Under the pieces are notes generated by a model. It had not been told where the DNA came from. It ran no database searches and was given only the letters and a program-made list of their open reading frames with translations. Shown piece after piece: positions 1 through 6,971 of a stretch of 18,004 nt of DNA. Source of the stretch: Bacteroidales bacterium (GTDB taxonomy: Bacteria > Bacteroidota > Bacteroidia > Bacteroidales > Muribaculaceae); assembly GCA_014800065.1 (NCBI GenBank), contig JAAVGX010000015.1, forward strand, positions 22,081 to 40,084. The letters are read 5' to 3'. The stretch's first letter is position 1; every line of letters begins with the position of its first letter. The position numbers and the translations under genes were made by a program.

Positions 1-782
1 TTGGGCATTGCTACTTGAATGGCAAATCGCCCGAGCACATTGTAGCAATATCGGGGTAAAGAAATCATCTTCTTACGAAGCATCAGATCCTGCAGCCCTT
101 TCTCGCTTTTGAAATACTTCCAACCTCCACGGCGAGCATACATATCACGCCCCACCCGAACATTGACCAACACATCCGGCAGATTCGCGAATTTGTAACC
201 GGCCTGAGCCATACGGATCCAAAGATAGTAATCTTCGTCACAATACCAATCTAAATATCCCCCTAATTTCAAGCAAGGTTTACGGCGTAGGGCTATAGTT
301 ACCTGATTGAATGGACACCGTTGCTTTAACATGGCATAAATTTTATCATTTTCACATGACACTACTCTCTTTCCCACAATATTATCTGGCCGATCTATAA
401 ACTCAGTTATTTGTCCACCAACTACAGCTACTTCAGGGTGTAAAGCAAGAAATTCCATTTGCTTTTTAAACCGAAGAGGTAATGAGATATCATCCGAATC
501 CATTAATGCTACTATATCATTTGATGCCGACTCTATTCCGGCTTGTCTCGCAGCCGCATGTCCTCTATTAATGGGAAAACGAATAATTTTTATTACAGAA
601 ATTTCTTTTGCCAATTCTAAAAGAATTGATTCGATAGTTTCTGGAATGGGTCCGTCTACAACTATTATTATCTCAGACGGCTTAAAAACTTGCTTCGTAT
701 AAATACTGTGTACCGCTTCAGCAAAATGCCTTGGGTCATCCTTGCAATACACTGCCATTGCTACTGAAAATTCTATTTGCAT
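1..782 (-). CDS. Glycosyltransferase family 2, second tandem copy (3' end beyond window)
   Basis: I translated this frame by hand from the ATG at 782 to base 1. It stays open for about 260 codons with no stop, so the gene is cut by the window edge. It begins MQIEFSVAMAVY, a typical GT-A start, has a metal- and nucleotide-sugar-binding DSDD motif at residues 95-98, and a DEDYYLW motif further on that holds the probable catalytic acidic pair. It should transfer one sugar of the repeat unit to the lipid-linked intermediate at the inner face of the inner membrane; donor and linkage cannot be read. It follows the paralogous GT2 gene after 34 bases, and the two proteins align along their length. 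One internal stretch is nearly identical in DNA to the upstream copy. GT2 membership is secure, specificity unknown. Confidence 0.9.
   Translation of the reverse strand, partial: MQIEFSVAMAVYCKDDPRHFAEAVHSIYTKQVFKPSEIIIVVDGPIPETIESILLELAKEISVIKIIRFPINRGHAAARQAGIESASNDIVALMDSDDISLPLRFKKQMEFLALHPEVAVVGGQITEFIDRPDNIVGKRVVSCENDKIYAMLKQRCPFNQVTIALRRKPCLKLGGYLDWYCDEDYYLWIRMAQAGYKFANLPDVLVNVRVGRDMYARRGGWKYFKSEKGLQDLMLRKKMISLPRYCYNVLGRFAIQVAMP
104..238 (-). repeat. Copy 1 of a 135-base segment shared by the two GT2 genes
   Basis: This stretch aligns without gaps to 966-1100. I count 6 mismatches in 135 bases by eye, while flanking parts of the same genes are much more diverged. It encodes the EDYYLWIRM to GGWKYFKSE part of the glycosyltransferase. 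The pattern fits gene conversion or unequal recombination between tandem paralogues. Confidence 0.85.
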
Positions 783-816
783 ATCCTAAAATTTGCCGAA
801 TATGCAGGCGGATATA

Positions 817-1644
817 TCAGTGTTCTCTAGCAAAGCGTTTAAATACCCATGCCCGAACACTATTGGGGAGTAACACCTGCACTATCAAGCGCTTAAGTGT
901 GTTAACCAAATACCCCCCCCGATTAATAATCTGATTATCAAGCATATACCGTTGAAGCATAGCTTCGCTTTTGAAATACTTCCAGCCACCACGACGAGCA
1001 TACATATCACGTCCCACCCGAACATTGACCAACACATCCGGCAGATTCGCGAATTTGTAACCGGCCTGAGCCATACGAATCCAAAGATAGTAATCCTCGT
1101 TGAAATGCCAGTCCTGATAGTTGCCGACGGCCAAACCACGTGAGCGTAAGAAGCTTACGCTCACGTGGTTAAAGGGACACCGTCCCTTTAACCACATGGA
1201 TATTTCCTCGTTCCCACAGGGTACAATTCGTTTTCCGACAATGTTTTCCTCGGTATCTATAAATTCAGAAATCTGTCCACCAACGACATCAAAATCAGGA
1301 TGCCGCTCCATGAACCCAATTTGCTTTTCAAAACGATCAGGCACAGAAACATCATCTGAGTCCATTCGTGCGATTATCTCATATTTGGCAGCCTCGACAC
1401 CAATTTTAAGTGCGTTGCCGAGTCCCTTATTCTCAGGAAGCCTGATTATATTAAATTCAACAGGAGAGCTTTTTTGATAATCATCCAACATAACAGACAA
1501 CTCATCCGGAACGGGGCCATCCACTACTAACACCACCTCGTCCGGACGACGACTTTGAAGCACTGTAATACTGTCAAGAGCCCGGCGGACGAACTCGGGT
1601 TTATCATTTCGATAGACTGAGCTTACTACTGAAAATTTGCTCAT
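817..1644 (-). CDS. Glycosyltransferase family 2, first tandem copy
   Basis: A complete 275-residue GT-A fold glycosyltransferase. Visible motifs are the N-terminal FSVVSSVYRND strand, VVDGP near residue 42, DSDD at 95-98 (metal and nucleotide-sugar binding) and NEDYYLWIRM at 182-191 with the probable catalytic acid pair. The last 40 residues are basic and hydrophobic and may touch the membrane. The family transfers single sugars from nucleotide donors; the acceptor here is presumably the undecaprenyl-linked repeat unit. The ATG at 1644 overlaps the stop of the upstream gene as ATGA, indicating coupled translation. Two oddities: codons for about residues 150-171 form two overlapping perfect palindromes, and codons 182-226 are almost the same DNA as in the next gene. 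Sugar specificity cannot be inferred. Confidence 0.93.
   Translation of the reverse strand: MSKFSVVSSVYRNDKPEFVRRALDSITVLQSRRPDEVVLVVDGPVPDELSVMLDDYQKSSPVEFNIIRLPENKGLGNALKIGVEAAKYEIIARMDSDDVSVPDRFEKQIGFMERHPDFDVVGGQISEFIDTEENIVGKRIVPCGNEEISMWLKGRCPFNHVSVSFLRSRGLAVGNYQDWHFNEDYYLWIRMAQAGYKFANLPDVLVNVRVGRDMYARRGGWKYFKSEAMLQRYMLDNQIINRGGYLVNTLKRLIVQVLLPNSVRAWVFKRFAREH
966..1100 (-). repeat. Copy 2 of the 135-base segment shared by the two GT2 genes
   Basis: Partner of 104-238: same length, no gaps, 6 differences counted by eye, including an uninterrupted identical run of roughly 65 bases in the middle. The encoded peptides are the same across nearly the whole segment. Confidence 0.85.
1134..1170. 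repeat. Perfect 17-bp inverted repeat with 3-base loop, inside a coding region
   Basis: The left arm aaccacgtgagcgtaag (1134-1150) is the exact reverse complement of the right arm at 1154-1170, separated by only aag. It lies wholly within the GT2 gene at 817-1644 and would form a strong hairpin in its mRNA. The right end is shared with the next palindrome (1165-1195), so the two hairpins compete. Confidence 0.95.
1165..1195. repeat. Perfect 14-bp inverted repeat with 3-base loop, overlapping the previous one
   Basis: The left arm gtggttaaagggac (1165-1178) is the exact reverse complement of 1182-1195, with loop acc. Bases 1165-1170 also belong to the 17-bp palindrome, so the two stems cannot form fully together. 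Both are in frame within the GT2 gene and cause no length change relative to the paralogue. Confidence 0.95.
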
Positions 1645-2768
1645 TTTTTATTTTTACTATTAAATAATCCCTCCAAAAAATTCACAATAATCTCGGAATT
1701 AGACTTTTCTGCTGTTTCTTTTGGAGACAGGAACTTATTGATATATTCTTGACGTTTAACTTCATCAAGTGATTTAATATCACTCATCCTCTCTGGACGC
1801 CATTTGTCAATATCAACAATATCCAAACCCAATATTTTGGAAAACGATTTCTGATAGTCCAGAGCTGACTTAATATTTTCCCGGTATTCCTCCGAACTCA
1901 AAAGCACTATAGGTTTATTATATAGAATGGCAAAAGACGAAGCTGTCGATATATGCATAAGCACCAATGCACTCTGCCCTATTATATCTGAAGTTTTACC
2001 TTTTACAATTTTATGTTGTCCGAATTCATCGCCATTATAGTCTGACTTTGGATGGGCACAAACAACGACCTCCTTACTCAATTTTTCCTTAAGATAATCA
2101 AACAATTGTACTAGAGATTGGCGGTAGGCATCTTTGACTGAATCCAAATCTTTGCCTTTCCAATATTTTATTTCCGGATGAGAAGGAAAACATTCATCGA
2201 TGAATACTATATAATCCTTCGCTTCTCTTAGTCTATCCTTTGATTCTATAAATTCCTCATAATCCGGATGATTAATTGGAGTTGTAAACCCTGAGATACA
2301 ATTTGAACTTAGTGTATATTTCGGAGGATTAATTTTGTTAATTTTTTGATATATTTTATAGCCGAGAAGAGGTAGAAGGTTTTTAACCCCTATATGCTTG
2401 ACTTTCCTGAGTAAAGATTCTTTTACAAGTACATTATTAGGGTAAATTTTAATCCTCACCATATCCGCCTTTCTATCACTGAGAAATTTATGAATTTTTC
2501 TACTTCTCCAGCTTGGAAAGGCTTCTAAAATAACAATAGTTGAGTTGAAATCTATTGTTGCGAGATATGAGGTAATTTCCTTTTCATTATTTAATTTAAT
2601 AACATAATCTTCATTCAAGGAATATGGAGCATCAATATAGGGAAAATAAAATTGAGACAAGTCAAGATATTTGACATTGAATCCATTTTTCACCAAATCG
2701 TCAATGACGAATCCCTTCTTAATTCTTTCAATCAGAGGATCATGACTCACAATAAGTACATTTCTCAT
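1641..2768 (-). CDS. GT-B-like protein, candidate nonulosonate (sialyltransferase-like) transferase
   Basis: A 375-residue soluble protein starting MRNVLIVSHDPLIER, whose first strand and loop resemble a GT-B N-terminal Rossmann domain. I do not recognise it as a standard named family. Three features recall bacterial GT-B sialyltransferases (GT38/GT52/GT80-like), which carry an acidic D/E-D/E-G motif, an HP motif and a later Ser/Thr pair: here IDEC (190-193), AHPK (238-241) and HISTASS (272-278), followed by NKPIVLL, a phosphate-site-like loop. The operon makes a CMP-nonulosonate and otherwise lacks a recognisable transferase for it, so that role is attractive but inferred. Against it, the acidic motif has Cys in place of Gly. 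It overlaps the next gene by ATGA and the preceding polymerase gene by 4 bases, and it is AT-rich. Confidence 0.55.
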   Translation of the reverse strand: MRNVLIVSHDPLIERIKKGFVIDDLVKNGFNVKYLDLSQFYFPYIDAPYSLNEDYVIKLNNEKEITSYLATIDFNSTIVILEAFPSWRSRKIHKFLSDRKADMVRIKIYPNNVLVKESLLRKVKHIGVKNLLPLLGYKIYQKINKINPPKYTLSSNCISGFTTPINHPDYEEFIESKDRLREAKDYIVFIDECFPSHPEIKYWKGKDLDSVKDAYRQSLVQLFDYLKEKLSKEVVVCAHPKSDYNGDEFGQHKIVKGKTSDIIGQSALVLMHISTASSFAILYNKPIVLLSSEEYRENIKSALDYQKSFSKILGLDIVDIDKWRPERMSDIKSLDEVKRQEYINKFLSPKETAEKSNSEIIVNFLEGLFNSKNKK

Positions 2769-3937
2769 ATCTGGTTAGCTTTCCTAAGGTTCGAAAAATC
2801 CACGCAATTTCCCAACAGAAAAGTGATCATCATAAAGGCAGCCGGCATAGAAAGATAAAAATATGGCTGAGAAAGACCGAATAGCAATAAATAGAGCAGT
2901 AACACTTTTAAATACACATTACTCTTGAAATAAATCAAAGTTAAGAATCCAAGCATCACAAGTAATGTAATCAACCCATAATCCGCCCAGACTTGCACTA
3001 CAAAATTATGAGCCGGCGCACCCAATGGATAATGAGCAGAATAATAAATCATAGCTTCTCCATTACCAAACAATGGTTTATCCATTATGAACTCACCAAA
3101 TCCCCTAAGAATCTCAAACCTATCGTCATTATCTTCCAATCCTTTGGAGCGGAGATTAAAATAAGCATATGCTGACAAAATTACAGCAACGCCGATCACC
3201 ACAAATGGAAGTATCGAAATAAATTTCTTTTTATTGGTTAAATAGTAGAACAGTAGAATGCCTGCAAAAGTACACATCAGCGCACTTCGACTCGCCGATA
3301 ACATAATTCCTACCAAGCACAATAAAATTATTGAAATCTTCCAAAAACTCCTTATTGGTATAAACAGCACCAAAATAATAGTGAGCCCGGCATAAAAACC
3401 ATAGAAGTTGCGGTGAAATGCAAATCCGCCAAAGGTAGATAACTTTCCATATACGTCACTCACCATAGCAATTTGAAAGTCTATTGGCCCAGCCAGCATT
3501 ACCAATAGGGGTAATATTGACCAGAGTACAAGCATCAAGAAAGTAATTTTTATTATTCTTGGTCCAAAAGTATAATCTCTGGCGATAACGCAAATTACAA
3601 TATATTCAAGTGGAAAACATATCAGAGTAGTCAAACCGGTCGGCATCTCATTGGCAAACATTGAAATGAATACAGCCAGGAATAGTAAGATTACCATATA
3701 AAAAATACTCTTTGAGTGAATCCTGTGCTGAATAACCAAAATTGCCAAACAAACAAGTATATTAATTTTATCAAGCGTGGCCATCCACACTTTAAAATAA
3801 CCGTCAACAGGAATATAAATCCAAAGTGGACTGAGCCTCCAGGCAGGGAAAAGTGCAAATAGTAAATTGATTATAGTTAGAAATACAAGAAGAATTCTAA
3901 CCAGACTTTTTCGAGATGTTTTATAAGATATTACCAC
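2765..3937 (-). CDS. wzy: O-antigen/capsule polymerase, Wzy-type (O-antigen ligase-like membrane protein)
   Basis: A polytopic inner-membrane protein with roughly ten or more hydrophobic segments. In its C-terminal half it has a hydrophilic periplasmic-looking stretch (SKGLEDNDDRFEILRGFGEF, then PLFGNGEAM and APAHNFVVQVWADYGL) with the spacing of the Wzy_C/O-antigen ligase-like family. Such proteins join lipid-linked repeat units in the periplasm. WaaL-type ligase is the main alternative; context beside wzx favours polymerase. The frame is open from a TTG at 4081, which would overlap wzx by 127 bases and add an uncharacteristic polar N-terminus. I prefer the GTG at 3937, 17 bases after the wzx stop, giving 390 residues starting MVISYKTSRK just before the first membrane helix. 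Base composition is strongly AT-rich. Confidence 0.82.
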   Translation of the reverse strand: MVISYKTSRKSLVRILLVFLTIINLLFALFPAWRLSPLWIYIPVDGYFKVWMATLDKINILVCLAILVIQHRIHSKSIFYMVILLFLAVFISMFANEMPTGLTTLICFPLEYIVICVIARDYTFGPRIIKITFLMLVLWSILPLLVMLAGPIDFQIAMVSDVYGKLSTFGGFAFHRNFYGFYAGLTIILVLFIPIRSFWKISIILLCLVGIMLSASRSALMCTFAGILLFYYLTNKKKFISILPFVVIGVAVILSAYAYFNLRSKGLEDNDDRFEILRGFGEFIMDKPLFGNGEAMIYYSAHYPLGAPAHNFVVQVWADYGLITLLVMLGFLTLIYFKSNVYLKVLLLYLLLFGLSQPYFYLSMPAAFMMITFLLGNCVDFSNLRKANQI

Positions 3938-3954
3938 TTTTAAAAACCCGGCGA

Positions 3955-5238
3955 TTATTCGGTCATTTGATCCTGAATATGAAGTGTTCTCGACGAAATT
4001 AAATACACGCCTAAAAAGGTGATGATTGAAATGGCCATCGAAGTATAGGCTGTGTACAAGATAGAGTAGCGAGTCAGCCAAATAGAAACTGCGAATTGCA
4101 ACAATGCCGTGCTGAAAGTGATGTACATCAGCTGGCGTGTTTTCTTATAGAAGAAAAGATAGTTCACATAGAGTAAATAAAGGCATTGAGCAAACGCTCC
4201 AAGACAAACCGGTAGCAGCAATACAATACTATCGGTATACCGTGGTAAAAACAGTGGGATTCCCCAAGCAGAGCCTATCCATATTACAATAAATACAACT
4301 GCATAGATTCCTATCATCACTCGAGTAATTTTTTGCAAAGTCTGCTTTCTATTAGCGTAACCCTGAGCAAGATTCTTGAACATAAATACAGAGTTACTGG
4401 CATTAAATGCGGTGCCAATCATTCCGATAATTGCGGCAAAGTTAAGAGCAAAGCTATAAACTCCAACAAATGAGGCATCCCAAAAATATTTTATAATGTA
4501 ACGGTCACAACCTTGTTTAAACCAAAAAGACATCATATGTGGTACCAACGGCAATCCATAAGCGAAAACTTCAAGAATCAAGGATTTGTCAAATATTGAA
4601 AAACTAATATATTTCCGTTTTACAATGAACCAAAAACTATATACCCCAAGAACCGAAGAGACTAATAGTTGCGAATAGGCTCTTCCCTCCCAATTCATTT
4701 TCAACCCAATGACGAACCATATTGTAAGTAAGAAGTTACAAACCGCCATCACTAATGTAAATACACCATACGAAATGGGCTTTTCTTCTAACTGCCATAG
4801 AAGTAAGTTTAGATTACTAACTTCTGTGGTATAGCATACAAACAGAGCTATAAATAAATATTCCAAGTCAATACCGCTGATCGTTTGTGCTTGATGCGGG
4901 AAAAGTAGAAGAACTATGCTTATGATGATTAAAACAACTGTAGTGACAAATAACGCGAAACCTATTATCTTATTCAAATCCTGACGCGACTTTCTGAAAA
5001 AAGCAATGGATACAAAACTTGTTGTACCCAAAGTTATCAGAATTCCGACAAGTGTGGCGAAGGTGTTAAACAGATTCAATAAACCATAATCATTGGTTGT
5101 GAGGTAACCGGCAAGTAAAAGTAAAAGTACAAAACTCAACCCCCTATTTACAAAGGAAAAAATGGTGTAAATGGCACCATTTCTCACATTGGGCGAGGAT
5201 ATGAAAGCTTTAATTCGTGAGTGCAGAGTCATGTTCAT
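3955..5238 (-). CDS. wzx: Polysaccharide repeat-unit flippase, Wzx family
   Basis: A 427-residue multispanning membrane protein of the MOP/Wzx type. It opens with a short cytoplasmic stretch and then a typical flippase first helix region, NGAIYTIFSFVNRGLSFVLL, followed by about twelve hydrophobic segments and no soluble domain. The conserved-looking GLPLVPHMMSFWF stretch in the middle is characteristic of this family. It should move the undecaprenyl-diphosphate-linked repeat unit across the inner membrane, feeding Wzy. The start is the ATG at 5238; a second ATG two codons later is also possible. It lies 36 bases after the CBS-nucleotidyltransferase gene and shares low GC with the genes that follow it. 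Substrate is unknown but presumably contains the nonulosonate made by the upstream genes. Confidence 0.9.
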   Translation of the reverse strand: MNMTLHSRIKAFISSPNVRNGAIYTIFSFVNRGLSFVLLLLLAGYLTTNDYGLLNLFNTFATLVGILITLGTTSFVSIAFFRKSRQDLNKIIGFALFVTTVVLIIISIVLLLFPHQAQTISGIDLEYLFIALFVCYTTEVSNLNLLLWQLEEKPISYGVFTLVMAVCNFLLTIWFVIGLKMNWEGRAYSQLLVSSVLGVYSFWFIVKRKYISFSIFDKSLILEVFAYGLPLVPHMMSFWFKQGCDRYIIKYFWDASFVGVYSFALNFAAIIGMIGTAFNASNSVFMFKNLAQGYANRKQTLQKITRVMIGIYAVVFIVIWIGSAWGIPLFLPRYTDSIVLLLPVCLGAFAQCLYLLYVNYLFFYKKTRQLMYITFSTALLQFAVSIWLTRYSILYTAYTSMAISIITFLGVYLISSRTLHIQDQMTE

Positions 5239-5274
5239 TTTTAAGCACTTCTCTTAATGCATAATAAACCTGAT

Positions 5275-6312
5275 TCAACCAATTTTGATATGTTTAATCA
5301 AATCTTGGGCTTTGTGATACTCATCGGGAGTGCCTATGTCAATCCAAAGGCTTGTTAACGGGAAGCGTACTACCTTTTGATTGTTTGATACCAATATGTC
5401 AATTAAATCTGTAGCATTGAATACTTCGTTTTGGGGGATGTAACGGAGGGCTTCTTTTTTGATGAGGTAGATGCCGGCGTTAGCGTAGTAGTTGTAGACG
5501 GGTTTTTCGGATACTCCCTTGATGTTTCGTCCGTCCAAGTCGAATATTCCGTAGGGCACGGAGATTGTGTAGGGTATGGCGGCTGCCGACATCATTGCAT
5601 CGTGCTCCTTGAAGTGGAGGTAGAAGTCTTCGAAGTCGATATCGGTCAACAGGTCGGAATTCATCACCAGAATGGTGTCGTTTCTGAAGTCGGGTATCAG
5701 TGTGAGTGCGCCGATTGTGCCGAGGAAGTTCTGCTCGGCCACACATTGTACCTCAACTCCGTCGACAGGTTGGCTGAAGTGGTCGATCAGCATGTCCTTG
5801 AGGTAGTTGACTGTGACGGATATATCGCGTACGCCGAAATGAATAAGGCGCTCGATGTTGCGGTCGATGATTGCTTTTTTACCTATTTTCAACAAGGGCT
5901 TGGGTGTGGTGAGGGTCATGGGACGCAGGCGCTCGCCTTTGCCTCCGGCCATCAGCACGGCATCTATGGGGAGTATGGATTTATTGTTTGATAAATCCAC
6001 TACCTCTATTATATGGTTGTCGGAGTCCAGATATGGAACGAGTCCAATTTTGCGCTTCCTTATCTCTTTGACTTTGTGGATGTCCCGGCGGTCGTAAAGT
6101 GCTTCGAACGATTTGTGCATCGCTTCCTCGACGGGAGTGGTCAGTTGCGCTCCCGCGACTATGGCCCGGCGGATATCGCCGTCGGTCACGGTTCCAATCA
6201 TCCGGCCGTCATCATCCACCACGAACAATGTCATGGAGGAGCTTCTAAGGTCGTTCAACTGTGTCAGCGCCTTGTGAAGTGTGACGGACTTATTGATAAT
6301 GTGACGATTCAT
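5275..6312 (-). CDS. ptmE: CBS-domain sugar-1-phosphate nucleotidyltransferase, PtmE-like
   Basis: 345 residues with two parts. Residues about 1-110 form a CBS-type region (MTLFVVDDDGRMIGTVTDGD at 27-46, then KIGLVPYLDSDNHIIEVVDL). Residues 115-345 are a nucleotidyltransferase with signature GGKGERLRPMTLTTPKPL (123-140), VMNSDLL near 215 and WIDIGTPDEY near the end. This arrangement matches PtmE of the Campylobacter jejuni legionaminic acid pathway, which makes a GDP-linked amino-sugar precursor. The CBS region may sense a nucleotide. The ATG at 6312 overlaps the upstream acetyltransferase stop as ATGA. The last 50 or so codons are visibly AT-richer than the rest, as if the gene straddles a recombination joint. 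Family assignment is firm; nucleotide and sugar choice are inferred. Confidence 0.88.
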   Translation of the reverse strand: MNRHIINKSVTLHKALTQLNDLRSSSMTLFVVDDDGRMIGTVTDGDIRRAIVAGAQLTTPVEEAMHKSFEALYDRRDIHKVKEIRKRKIGLVPYLDSDNHIIEVVDLSNNKSILPIDAVLMAGGKGERLRPMTLTTPKPLLKIGKKAIIDRNIERLIHFGVRDISVTVNYLKDMLIDHFSQPVDGVEVQCVAEQNFLGTIGALTLIPDFRNDTILVMNSDLLTDIDFEDFYLHFKEHDAMMSAAAIPYTISVPYGIFDLDGRNIKGVSEKPVYNYYANAGIYLIKKEALRYIPQNEVFNATDLIDILVSNNQKVVRFPLTSLWIDIGTPDEYHKAQDLIKHIKIG

Positions 6313-6971
6313 TTCTGCGGTTTTATTACCAGATTGGGGGATTGACCGAAAACTATGCTGTCGGAAGGGATATCGGCGTTAATTACATAAGTATTGGCTG
6401 CTAATGTTACATTGTCGCCAACGGTGCACCGCCCCAAAATCTTGCTGTTGGAGTACATCCTGAAGTTCTTGCCAATTACGGGATAGTACAATCTGCCGTC
6501 CTTTATATTCCCTCCGATGGTGCAGCCTTGGTACATAAACAGGCCATCGCTGAGTTTGGCGCGACCGATGACTGTTCCCAGCGGGTGCTCGAACGACATT
6601 ACATCAGGTATCTCGACCTCGTGATAGATGTCGACGCTGTTCATTATCTTGTTGAGGTAGTAGACTTTATCGGCCAGCTGTTTGTATATGGCGATGTCCA
6701 AGTCTACATCGGGGGGAGTCGACGAAATCGTGTTGGCGAGGTAACACAGGAATGTGAGCCACTGCACGGAATGAAATGGCGAGAAGTAGCCTTGTCCCTG
6801 ACGTTGGAAATATTTGTTGGGAACGTGCAGGAAGCAGTACTCGCATTTGGCCATGACTTCCGGAAAGACCGAATCCAAAATCCGGCGTTCGTGCTCCTCA
6901 AGCGGGAAGAAGTTTTCGAGCTGCTTTATGAGCAGCTTCAGGATGTCTTCTTGTGGAAGTGCGCAGATCAT
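6309..6971 (-). CDS. Left-handed beta-helix acetyltransferase, serine O-acetyltransferase-like
   Basis: 220 residues from the ATG at 6971, which overlaps the SDR stop as ATGA; the longer open frame upstream runs through the SDR gene and is not real. The N-terminal 110 residues are helical and polar, as in serine acetyltransferases. The C-terminal part shows FEHPLGTVIGRA (128-139, candidate catalytic His129), MYQGCTIGGN and hexapeptide turns to VFGQSPNLVIKPQK. Its place between the PtmA-like and PtmE-like genes suggests it acetylates a sugar or sugar nucleotide of this pathway rather than serine; O-acetylation of the nonulosonate or its precursor is one option. I know of no matching member in the Campylobacter ptm set, so the role is inferred. 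Confidence 0.8.
   Translation of the reverse strand: MICALPQEDILKLLIKQLENFFPLEEHERRILDSVFPEVMAKCEYCFLHVPNKYFQRQGQGYFSPFHSVQWLTFLCYLANTISSTPPDVDLDIAIYKQLADKVYYLNKIMNSVDIYHEVEIPDVMSFEHPLGTVIGRAKLSDGLFMYQGCTIGGNIKDGRLYYPVIGKNFRMYSNSKILGRCTVGDNVTLAANTYVINADIPSDSIVFGQSPNLVIKPQK

Noticed and set aside
1134..1195. Intrinsic terminator or IS remnant at the palindromes
   Set aside because: There is no U tract after the stems, the reading frame is intact, and the length matches the paralogue, so no insertion occurred.
5431..5991. Plus-strand open frame of 186 codons opposite ptmE
   Set aside because: Antisense to a well-supported nucleotidyltransferase, with Val/Gly/Asp-rich low-complexity translation.
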